A DNA stretch of 64,000 bases, from NCBI RefSeq assembly GCF_000507245.1, contig NC_023035.1, positions 1,713,501-1,777,500 of the forward strand, given 5' to 3'. How positions within the stretch are numbered: position 1 is the first letter of the stretch; each line of letters begins with the position of its first letter. This DNA is from Salinispira pacifica. Its GTDB lineage: Bacteria > Spirochaetota > Spirochaetia > DSM-27196 > Salinispiraceae. Position numbers and translations under genes: made by a program. The notes below the pieces were generated by a model that saw nothing but the letters and a program-made list of their open reading frames with translations, ran no database searches and had not been told where the DNA came from. Below are positions 53,220-60,552 of the stretch, piece after piece.

Positions 53220-54146
53220 ATGAATCAACATCAGCAGAAAGCAGGGGCGTTTGTTCACCGGTTGCTGGCGAACCCGGCCCTGAAACAGTATACACCACTT
53301 CAAAAAGAGGAACAGGTCGTCCAGTTCCTGCAAAGCAACATTCGGCAGTTGGGCCCCACCCTCATGTCACCGTCGTTTTTTCCCGGGCTGCCCCTGGACC
53401 AGATTCAGACGCTGTTGCTGGCCAATCTGAGACAGCTCACCAATGAGCGAATGCTGCCCGCACTGAAGGGAATTGTTCAGAAAATCGACTTCTCCTTTGT
53501 TCAGTTTCTCCGGCAGCAGCAAAGCCGGCCCAGCAGCATTCAGGATCAGATCCTCCGTTTTCTCAACCTCGGTTTAGGAAAGCCGGAATTCAGACGGAAT
53601 TTTGCAGGATGCTATACCGCCCTCCATTATGATTTTCCCGCCCGCTATGTCAATGAAGCATTCCGGATGCGCAGGCACATCCACTTTGAACTGACCAAGG
53701 TTCAGCGGCTGAAAATGAGCAAGGAGGAGATTAAGTCGTTCGTCGAGGTTACGATTCTTCTACAGGCCGCAGGCTATGCCCTGGGAAATGCCGGGGAAGG
53801 GGACATCCTTGATCCCCGAAGCGGACTCATCAGTTCTGGATATGCAAAAAACCTTATGGAGCTTATGAAGGGGGAACTTACCCTGCTTCCTCCCCAGGTG
53901 ATCTCAAGCGCAGTGAACACCAATGTTTCCTTTCTGGAAAACCCCCAGCTGGAAACAACATCCCGCATCGGGGCGATCCTCAGTGCCCGGGCGAAAAACT
54001 ACACCCCGGACATGAAGGTGGATCGGGGAGCAGATACCCCGGATAAAAGCTGGCTCAGCATTGCAAGACGGAATTATAAGTTTTACGGTTTTGATATCAA
54101 AATGCTGGATGAAATGTATATGATAGCCGCCGAGAACGGGTGGTAG
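53220..54146 (+). CDS. Conserved-looking protein of unknown function
   Basis: The protein has 308 aa from the ATG at 53220 (GGAAGG 4-9 bases upstream; the ORF is open to 53115). It is mainly helical, with no signal peptide or membrane helix, and no motif that I recognise. Basic and hydrophobic segments include FVHRLLANPALKQY and RRHIHFELTKVQRL. It starts only 56 bases from the divergent giant gene and ends 8 bases before the voltage-sensor gene, so it is probably the first gene of a three-gene operon with the VSD and DUF503 genes. Confidence 0.6.
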   Translation: MNQHQQKAGAFVHRLLANPALKQYTPLQKEEQVVQFLQSNIRQLGPTLMSPSFFPGLPLDQIQTLLLANLRQLTNERMLPALKGIVQKIDFSFVQFLRQQQSRPSSIQDQILRFLNLGLGKPEFRRNFAGCYTALHYDFPARYVNEAFRMRRHIHFELTKVQRLKMSKEEIKSFVEVTILLQAAGYALGNAGEGDILDPRSGLISSGYAKNLMELMKGELTLLPPQVISSAVNTNVSFLENPQLETTSRIGAILSARAKNYTPDMKVDRGADTPDKSWLSIARRNYKFYGFDIKMLDEMYMIAAENGW

Positions 54147-54154
54147 GAGGAAGA

Positions 54155-55666
54155 ATGCAGAGCAGACTGGCACGATTCTTAGAAAATTTCATACTTGTAG
54201 CGATAATTCTTGTTCTGATTCAGACCTTCCTGGAAGACTTTGCCGTTATCAGCGGCTGGAATGCTCAGACAAGAAATGCATTATTAATCAGCGGTTTTGT
54301 CTTTGACCTGCTGTTCACCGTCGAATTTCTGACCAGAGGCATGTATGCCGGTTCCAGAGGGAAATTCCGAAACTATTTCCTTGAGGACCGTGGATGGATC
54401 GATTTTCTTGCGTCCATTCCCCTGCTGCTGTTCAATTCCGGACCCCAGCTTTTCGCCCTGATAAGCGGAACCGGAGCTGTTCTGGCCTTCGGCAGCATTC
54501 TGAATATTCTCAAGGTGGTTAAGGCAATTCGGGTTGCCCGGGTTCTCAGACTTCTGAGAGTTCTGAAAATATTCCGCCGGATCAAGAATACCGATTCCGC
54601 CATGTCCCAGAGACATATTGCAAGAATTTCCACAATGGTTGTTTCCACACTGGTGTTTACCCTTTTGATCTTTGCAGTGGTTGAAAGCTTTGTCACCACC
54701 GGGAACGTGGAGGTTCTGTACCAGGAAACAGCCGGGACGGTTGGTGAGTACCTGGAATCCAGGGAGCTTTCCGAACAGGGCAACAGTGCCGCCCTGCAAG
54801 AATATGCCCGGTCGCTGCCCCTTCTTCTGATGATCAAGGATGACGGCCACACCAGATACAGCCGGTATTCCAACGAGGAATACGCAGAACAGTGGTCAGC
54901 CGGGGATTACGGGTACATCTCCATGGGGGACACCGGTTTGTACATCGATATTACCCATTTGAACGTGGACCGTGCTCTCAGCAATCTCCGGTATTTCAGT
55001 ATTATTGTGGCACTGGTTCTGATGCTGATGTTTGTCTACAGCCCCCATTTCGCCCTGACCGTTTCCGATCCTATTCATATTATGCGCAGAGGATTTGATG
55101 AGCCATCCTATAATCTTCAGGTGCGGATACCGGAGCAGTTTGAGCAGGATGAAATTTACCGTCTTGCACAGCTGTATAACCATCACTATCTGCCGATGAA
55201 GGACAGGGAACGGCTGGATGAAAGTTCTTCCATCCTGGATATCTCCCTGGCAGATTTTACCGATTTTGAATCTCCCGATTCAGAATCCGGTGGTGAAGTT
55301 CTCCCTGCAGGGGATGACTCATCCGGAGGACAAACAGATTCCGGTCTTCCGGAATCTCCGGATACAGGTTTTCTTGATATGGAAGAACCGGATCTATCCA
55401 TCCCGGATGAGGAGGGGCTGGGAGACCTTAGTCTGGATGATTTTTCCACCTCCTCTTCCGACGGCTTTGAAGCCGATGACCTGCCGGATATTCCGGACAT
55501 GGCGGATGAAGATTTCTCCTTCAAATCAGATGATTCTCAGGATGAAGGTCCGGGTGAGGGGCTGGATGATGATGATTTTAATCTTGATGACGATTTCAAT
55601 CTTGATGACATTGATCTTGATGATGACTCCGGATTTGACAGTGAGGACGATTCACGGGATAAATAG
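54155..55666 (+). CDS. Voltage-sensor-domain protein with periplasmic domain, HAMP-like linker and acidic tail
   Basis: The protein has 503 aa from the ATG at 54155, which has AGGAGGA just ahead. Six membrane helices are visible: S1 12-30, S2 42-60, S3 82-104, S4 117-142, S5 157-180 and S6 280-300. S4 carries K120, K123, R126, R129, R132, R135, K138 and R141 at every third position, with E57 (S2) and D83 (S3) as possible countercharges, a full voltage-sensor pattern. Instead of a pore helix and filter, S5 and S6 enclose about 95 extracytoplasmic residues. After S6 comes a HAMP-like unit (SDPIHIMRRGF and DEIYRLAQLYN), then an acidic Asp/Ser-rich tail of 150 residues. I know no family with this order. 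Confidence 0.72.
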   Translation: MQSRLARFLENFILVAIILVLIQTFLEDFAVISGWNAQTRNALLISGFVFDLLFTVEFLTRGMYAGSRGKFRNYFLEDRGWIDFLASIPLLLFNSGPQLFALISGTGAVLAFGSILNILKVVKAIRVARVLRLLRVLKIFRRIKNTDSAMSQRHIARISTMVVSTLVFTLLIFAVVESFVTTGNVEVLYQETAGTVGEYLESRELSEQGNSAALQEYARSLPLLLMIKDDGHTRYSRYSNEEYAEQWSAGDYGYISMGDTGLYIDITHLNVDRALSNLRYFSIIVALVLMLMFVYSPHFALTVSDPIHIMRRGFDEPSYNLQVRIPEQFEQDEIYRLAQLYNHHYLPMKDRERLDESSSILDISLADFTDFESPDSESGGEVLPAGDDSSGGQTDSGLPESPDTGFLDMEEPDLSIPDEEGLGDLSLDDFSTSSSDGFEADDLPDIPDMADEDFSFKSDDSQDEGPGEGLDDDDFNLDDDFNLDDIDLDDDSGFDSEDDSRDK

Positions 55667-55669
55667 GGC

Positions 55670-55960
55670 ATGATAGTATCCATGCTGCAAGTGATCCTGG
55701 AAATGCCGGGTGTTACATCCATTAAAGAAAAACGTCAGAGGGTGAACTCATTGAAGCACCGCATTATCAGGAAGTTTAAGGTGAGTGCGGCGGAAGTGGA
55801 CCTTCATGACAGTATCGGGTTCGCACAAATCGGTGTGGCGGTTGTATCCAACAGCCGCCGATACGGCGAAGGTATGATGAACAAGATTCTTACCTTCTGC
55901 GAAGATGAGTTTGACGGAAGAGTTCACGACACCTCTATCCATTCTGAAAACTATCAATAG
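55670..55960 (+). CDS. DUF503 (YlxP-like) protein
   Basis: This 96-aa protein matches DUF503 over its whole length (GVTSIKEKRQRVNSLKHRI, VDLHDSIGFAQIGVAVVSN). The family is widespread, often encoded near rbfA and infB, and of unknown function, with proposals in ribosome biogenesis or RNA binding. Here it sits 3 bases after the voltage-sensor gene, a context outside the translation operon. No ribosome binding site is obvious at this spacing, so translational coupling is likely. Confidence 0.85.
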   Translation: MIVSMLQVILEMPGVTSIKEKRQRVNSLKHRIIRKFKVSAAEVDLHDSIGFAQIGVAVVSNSRRYGEGMMNKILTFCEDEFDGRVHDTSIHSENYQ

Positions 55961-55966
55961 TGCAGC

Positions 55967-56677
55967 TTATCTGATCTCGTCTCCCCGGGGAATCAGGAAC
56001 AGGTCCTGAAGATTGAAATCCCGCATGGATTTCATTCCCTTCACCGGCTTCACTTTTTCAGAAATCATATGCAGCGAAAAGGTATGAACAAAGGGTTCGT
56101 ATTTTTCATCTTCGATCCGCAGTTCGAACACAAAATCTTTTTCTTCCCCTTCGGTATCGGCTTTGATCGGCTTGGGCCAGAAAAGATACGTTCCCGGAGT
56201 GTTGCTCACAATTCTGTAGGGATTCTGCCACCGGGTATCAACCATGGGAACCGCTTCTCCGTTACAGCGGAATACCACATCCACATCCACGATGGGAGCA
56301 AAATTCAGTGCATTGAAGAGTCTGCCTTTTATCATGGGGAACTGAAAATAGAGTCCCTCATCTATGGTGTCATTCTCGGGATTTCTTCCGTCATAGAAAC
56401 TGCGCTGGATGGTTGTGACCCTGCGCAATCCCTCGTGGGCCAGTGTTACAATATCAATCTGAATCTGAGGATCATCCTGAATGTCGGATTCGATATGTGC
56501 AAACCCTCTTCCTGAGCTCACATATCGCTGAGGTATCCGGTTGAGTACAAAGCAGGCTGCGTCCATTCTGCATTGAGGAGTCGTACAGTAGCTGTATTCG
56601 CTGCTCTGTTCCTCATCATCGCAGATCTCATTGAGTATGTTCAGAACCTTGTCCTCCATGAGATTATGAATCTCCAT
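55967..56677 (-). CDS. ComFB family (c-di-GMP-binding type) protein
   Basis: This 236-aa protein starts MEIHNLMEDKVLNILNEI and has CTTPQCRMDAACFVLNRIPQRYV, which is the ComFB motif set (CxxCxxD, ALNRLPPRY). ComFB-type proteins bind cyclic-di-GMP in cyanobacteria and are linked to competence and pili in Bacillus. A second domain of about 140 residues follows (from QIDIVTLAHEGLRR on), with no recognised family. The four-residue set CTTPQC has two cysteines near each other, as in ComFB. Its start overlaps the end of the 56664 gene by 14 bases, so the two are coupled. Confidence 0.65.
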   Translation of the reverse strand: MEIHNLMEDKVLNILNEICDDEEQSSEYSYCTTPQCRMDAACFVLNRIPQRYVSSGRGFAHIESDIQDDPQIQIDIVTLAHEGLRRVTTIQRSFYDGRNPENDTIDEGLYFQFPMIKGRLFNALNFAPIVDVDVVFRCNGEAVPMVDTRWQNPYRIVSNTPGTYLFWPKPIKADTEGEEKDFVFELRIEDEKYEPFVHTFSLHMISEKVKPVKGMKSMRDFNLQDLFLIPRGDEIR

Positions 56678-57122
56678 ATTCCTCTCCCTTCTGGATCTCC
56701 ATTCTGATATCCAGGAGCTCAGTTAGATTCTTTACGACGCCCTTGAAATCCCGCAAGGTTTCCTTCAATGCGTAGTAATTCAATCCAGCGTAGTATATTT
56801 TGGAAAAAACGCTGAACGCAATTTCCTCTCTGTTATTAATAATATTAACGTATGAACCGAATTCGTAGCAAATTTGCAGCATCTCATCCATTCTGTCCCG
56901 GATAAAATCATGAAAATCCGGGGGAAAGCTGAACACGAAACTGAACTCAAGGAATTTGCTCTGCGGATCAATGAAGTAGGCGGCCATAAAGCCGTCTTCT
57001 GCCTGGATGGTGGCGGAGTAGGCCTGCTCGAGTTCCTCTCCGTCGACAATATCATAATGGAGCTCCTTTAAAAGGATTTCCACTCTTCGTTTTCGCTCTT
57101 CCAAAACTGCTTCTTGTGACAT
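56664..57122 (-). CDS. Protein of unknown function, coupled to the ComFB-like gene
   Basis: This 152-aa protein has an alpha/beta look (LKELHYDIVDGEELEQAY, FSFVFSFPPDFHDFIRD) and resembles, in size and layout, small YbjN-like proteins, but the match is not firm. The overlap of 14 bases with the downstream ComFB-like gene suggests that the two work together. A -10 box (TATACT) lies about 43-48 bases upstream on the same strand. Function unknown. Confidence 0.55.
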   Translation of the reverse strand: MSQEAVLEERKRRVEILLKELHYDIVDGEELEQAYSATIQAEDGFMAAYFIDPQSKFLEFSFVFSFPPDFHDFIRDRMDEMLQICYEFGSYVNIINNREEIAFSVFSKIYYAGLNYYALKETLRDFKGVVKNLTELLDIRMEIQKGEEYGDS

Positions 57123-57239
57123 GCATGCTCTCTAACAGGATATTCAAACGTCGTTCCTGACTACAGTATAAACACTTTTACCGGTGATCGCAGATTTTTC
57201 CGGGAAAAGTTTCCGAAGCGTACCGTGCTGTTGCCGAGG

Positions 57240-58535
57240 CTAATCCAGGCCCCCCAGGCTGAGCAGCTGTTCCGCTGAAATGTTTTTTTGAATGATTCGA
57301 TCCTTCACCGACGGAGCCACCGAAAGACGGATCTTTCTGAGATTTCTTGTAAACTGATGTACCACTTCCTGGGTGAATACCGTCTCGGATTCATGGTAGG
57401 AAATGATTTCTGAATCCCGGTCAATCATCAGCTTGGATTCAAATGAGATGTTTTCCGGGATATCCAACAGGATTTGATAGTCGTCCACATGCATATCCAG
57501 CAATTCAGAAAGTTCGCTTCGGATCAGTTCCTCCTGGATTGAACGGTGGGTGAGATCATCCAGATGGATGTGTTGAGGATTCTCCGGGGCGACACTCCAG
57601 GTACCGATGGTCTTGAAAAGATCGCGGTTATACACTTTTCGGATGAGGCTGAACTCCTCTCCCTGGTTTTCCGCAAAACTGCGGTAAAAACTGTCATCAT
57701 CCAGCCCATACAGTTCGGAAAGGCTGATGCTTTCCTTCTCCAGCCCCCTATGCAGAGCCTTTTTGATCATACCCGTGGCAGTCCGCACCGTGGGGTGCCA
57801 GTATACTGCCCGGTACATCAGGTATTTGGAGAAGAGAAGACCTTCGATGGCGGACACACCGTTTTGAGTAATTGTAAAGCCGTGGTCAGGGTGGGGCTGA
57901 AGCACTGAAAGAATATAATCAACATCCTGGAAGCCGTAGGGGACACCGCAGAAATACGCATCCCTGTTGAGATAGTCCAGTTTATCCGGGTCGATTGGGC
58001 CGCTGAGTATTTTTCTGAAAAATGCAACCTCCCTGGAGCGGTTGGGAAGAGTTTCATCAACAATGGCTGCGACCATACCCGGATCGACGCCCGCATCGTT
58101 CTTCAAAATGTCCGTGATGGAGGAATCGAGTATGAGCCGGGAGGTAAGCTGTTCATGCTCTTCAAGGGGAAGTTCCTTCAGACTGTGGGTATAGGGAAAA
58201 TGTCCCAGGTCGTGAAGAAGGGCGGCTGCAAGAAATGCCTTGGCTCCTTGAAGGGTGAGGGGGAGCTGAATATTGCTCTGGCTCATCCTCTTCACCATTC
58301 TGGAAGCTATATGAAAAACTCCAAGACTGTGGTTTAATCGTGAATGGGTTGCTCCAGGATACACCAGATAGCTGGGGCCAAGCTGCTTGATTCTGCCAAG
58401 CTGCTGATACTCGGGAGTCTGGACTATGTTCAGAAAGGATTCGGGGAAATATACATGTCCCCACAGAGGATCTCTGATGGGGTGAATACATTCATTTAGG
58501 AGATAGTCGTTGAAAATTCTTCGCACATCGCTCAT
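57240..58535 (-). CDS. HD-domain phosphohydrolase (dNTP triphosphohydrolase-like)
   Basis: This 431-aa protein has the HD motifs in order: H64 and H69 in THSRLNHSLGVFHIA, HD at residues 108-109 in LLHDLGHFPYTHSLK with H112 and H117, and a later Asp in PIDPDKLDYLNRD. This pattern matches dGTPase/SAMHD1-like HD hydrolases of the YdhJ type. Substrates of this group are dNTPs or related nucleotides; here they are not known. The length is usual. Its 5' end overlaps the divergent lipoprotein gene (from 58510) by 26 bases, if that gene starts there. Confidence 0.84.
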   Translation of the reverse strand: MSDVRRIFNDYLLNECIHPIRDPLWGHVYFPESFLNIVQTPEYQQLGRIKQLGPSYLVYPGATHSRLNHSLGVFHIASRMVKRMSQSNIQLPLTLQGAKAFLAAALLHDLGHFPYTHSLKELPLEEHEQLTSRLILDSSITDILKNDAGVDPGMVAAIVDETLPNRSREVAFFRKILSGPIDPDKLDYLNRDAYFCGVPYGFQDVDYILSVLQPHPDHGFTITQNGVSAIEGLLFSKYLMYRAVYWHPTVRTATGMIKKALHRGLEKESISLSELYGLDDDSFYRSFAENQGEEFSLIRKVYNRDLFKTIGTWSVAPENPQHIHLDDLTHRSIQEELIRSELSELLDMHVDDYQILLDIPENISFESKLMIDRDSEIISYHESETVFTQEVVHQFTRNLRKIRLSVAPSVKDRIIQKNISAEQLLSLGGLD

Positions 58536-59211
58536 TACCGGTGATCATAGCCTGTTGATACGGCTTCTTGCAATCCTCATGATTTCCCTTGTTTTCAACC
58601 TTTCATGCGGAGACGACACAAACGGATCAGGAGATGCCGGAACTGGGGAATCGGACGGCGGGAATGCAGCCAGGACCGCAGCAGAGATTGCCGGACAGGC
58701 CGCTGAAGCCTCCAGCCGGTCACCCGAGGACACTTCTTCCAACCGGGAGGGCGGGGCTGAAGCCCAACAGGAAAGCGGAAACACCCGCTCCGATCAGAGC
58801 GCCGTTTCTGAAGGTCCGGATATCCCCCCTGCCTTGAAGAATTATGTGGACAGTTACGATTTCTCGCTTCCCCGGGTCATACTCCCCAGCCACGATCTAT
58901 TGGGGAAGGTTCAGTCTCCCCTCCTCATGTCCGCCCAGGAAAAGAGGATCCATGACCTTCTGTCCCCGAGAGAGTATTGGCAGAGCGTTGATTTCCAGGA
59001 GTTCGGACTTTCCCGTACTCCCCGGCCTCCCTTCCGTTCTGTGAATATTTACTCGGTTCGCAGTCTGGGGAATTCCCGTTTTGATATCGCCTGCGAATTA
59101 AGGTCCTTTGAAAGCACGCATTTCCTCCAAATTGTGGTATATTATGATGGAAACACAGCTCGAATTGTTCACATAGCCGGGCTCAGCGGATCAGGAGACG
59201 ACGAAAACTGA
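58510..59211 (+). CDS. Lipoprotein of unknown function
   Basis: This 233-aa protein starts with TTG at 58510, preceded by a good AGGAGA at 7 bases; a second TTG at 58555 would give a shorter signal peptide. The signal ends with the lipobox FNLSC. A Ser/Gly/Ala/Glu-rich linker (about 35-105) is followed by a small folded domain of about 120 residues (YDFSLPRVILPSHDLLGKV, FDIACELRSFES, GNTARIVHIAG). I know no family. The 5' end overlaps the divergent HD gene by 26 bases if the first start is used. No partner is evident. Confidence 0.6.
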   Translation: MKILRTSLITGDHSLLIRLLAILMISLVFNLSCGDDTNGSGDAGTGESDGGNAARTAAEIAGQAAEASSRSPEDTSSNREGGAEAQQESGNTRSDQSAVSEGPDIPPALKNYVDSYDFSLPRVILPSHDLLGKVQSPLLMSAQEKRIHDLLSPREYWQSVDFQEFGLSRTPRPPFRSVNIYSVRSLGNSRFDIACELRSFESTHFLQIVVYYDGNTARIVHIAGLSGSGDDEN

Positions 59212-59239
59212 ATCGAAATGTTCACTCCTCTCCTCCTGC

Positions 59240-59284
59240 TGTACACAGTATATGGAAAATACGTAAAATTACTCGCATTTTCCA
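59240..59284 (+). promoter_or_regulatory. Promoter with inverted repeat before the PilZ gene
   Basis: TGTACA (59240-59245) and TAAAAT (59264-59269) are separated by 18 bases. A perfect inverted repeat TGGAAAAT (59253-59260) / ATTTTCCA (59277-59284) with a 16-base spacer overlaps the -10 box and could be an operator. Confidence 0.4.
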
Positions 59285-59314
59285 GTGAAACATCCTACTA
59301 TTGAGAGAGACATT

Positions 59315-60538
59315 ATGGCCCAGCAAATTCACAGAATCGAAAAAGAATTCATTTTCAAGACCCTCATCGATAACCAGTCACCGGTTGCCGCCCACCACGG
59401 TCAGTCCCGTTTCCGGGGCATTATCACCAAGGCGGATAAAAAGGTGATTAACCTGACCCTTGAGCATACCAACCCGGATGTTTTAAAGAAAAGCGTGGAA
59501 CTCCGCCTGTTTTTCCGCTTCAGAGGCACGCCTATAACCTGCAGAAGCAAAATTCTCAGCGTGGATGGAGATACTCTTACTCTCCAGGCACCGGATGAAG
59601 TGTACCGGGATTTATCCCGTAATTTTGAACGGGTTGAAGCCGGAAGTCACATGTCCCTGATAATGCTGATAAACGGCGAACGGCTGAAAATTGATTTTCC
59701 AGCCTCCGAGTCATTTTATGAACCTGAAGAACCTGACCTTGATTTTAATTTCGATGCCAGCCGCATTTCCGAGCTGCTGAAAACATTTCGGGAACGCTCT
59801 GCGGCATTTGCATCGGAGAACAAGATCACCATGTTCAGGGAACGCCGTCCCACCGATGTGGTGGAGCGTCTGCTGGCACTATCCGGAAAGATTATAATCC
59901 TTCCCTTCGAAGATCTGGATAATTTCACACTGGTACGCTCCAAGCTGGCGACACAGATTCTCAAGGAAGATGATCTTCAGCGGATATTCCGTGAAGCCGG
60001 TGAGGATCCCATGCTTGCGGCTTCCCAGCTTACCGATCATGTAAATAAAATTCATTCCCAGCGGGTCTGGCATGAACTGTATTGTCCGGTACTCTACCGG
60101 GAGTATGTGGTCGGATACATCTATCTCATGCGGGCAGATATTCAGACCACTCCGTTCACCCAGGAGCATCTTGAGATGGTTCATCAATTCAGCCGTCTTT
60201 TGTCCTATTCTTTGAAATTGAACGGATACTTCAAGTCCGAACCGGTAAAAGAAGAGTTTAACAAATCAGAACTGGTGGATATCAGCGGTTCCGGGCTTCT
60301 TTTCAGTTACCCGCTGGACGGACCTTCAATACAGCTTTACACTGATGTGGAACTTACCGTAAAGATCGACGAGCTTTCCATTCCCATTCTGGGCAGAGTG
60401 GTGCGGAAATTCCGGGATGCCGGGAGAATCTACCTGGGTGTGCAGTTCATTGATCTGTCTGATAACGACCAGCATACTCTGCTGAAAGAGCTTTACGGGG
60501 AAAACTACGACGGTCAAATTGAAATTGCCGCCGACTGA
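59315..60538 (+). CDS. PilZ-like protein with an inserted GAF-like region
   Basis: The protein has 407 aa from the ATG at 59315. Its two halves of a PilZ motif are far apart: RNFER at residues 102-106 (RxxxR type) and DISGSG at 322-327 (DxSxxG type). Between them lie about 200 residues that look GAF-like (KIIILPFEDLDNFTL, LYCPVLYREYVVGYIYL). The N-terminal 90 residues resemble a PilZN/YcgR-N-like beta domain. PilZ proteins bind cyclic-di-GMP; whether the two motifs come together here cannot be read from the sequence. Its neighbours are the 988-aa gene, 14 bases downstream, and a divergently organised lipoprotein upstream. The role is likely in signalling. Confidence 0.62.
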   Translation: MAQQIHRIEKEFIFKTLIDNQSPVAAHHGQSRFRGIITKADKKVINLTLEHTNPDVLKKSVELRLFFRFRGTPITCRSKILSVDGDTLTLQAPDEVYRDLSRNFERVEAGSHMSLIMLINGERLKIDFPASESFYEPEEPDLDFNFDASRISELLKTFRERSAAFASENKITMFRERRPTDVVERLLALSGKIIILPFEDLDNFTLVRSKLATQILKEDDLQRIFREAGEDPMLAASQLTDHVNKIHSQRVWHELYCPVLYREYVVGYIYLMRADIQTTPFTQEHLEMVHQFSRLLSYSLKLNGYFKSEPVKEEFNKSELVDISGSGLLFSYPLDGPSIQLYTDVELTVKIDELSIPILGRVVRKFRDAGRIYLGVQFIDLSDNDQHTLLKELYGENYDGQIEIAAD

Positions 60539-60552
60539 GGATCAACAGTTCC

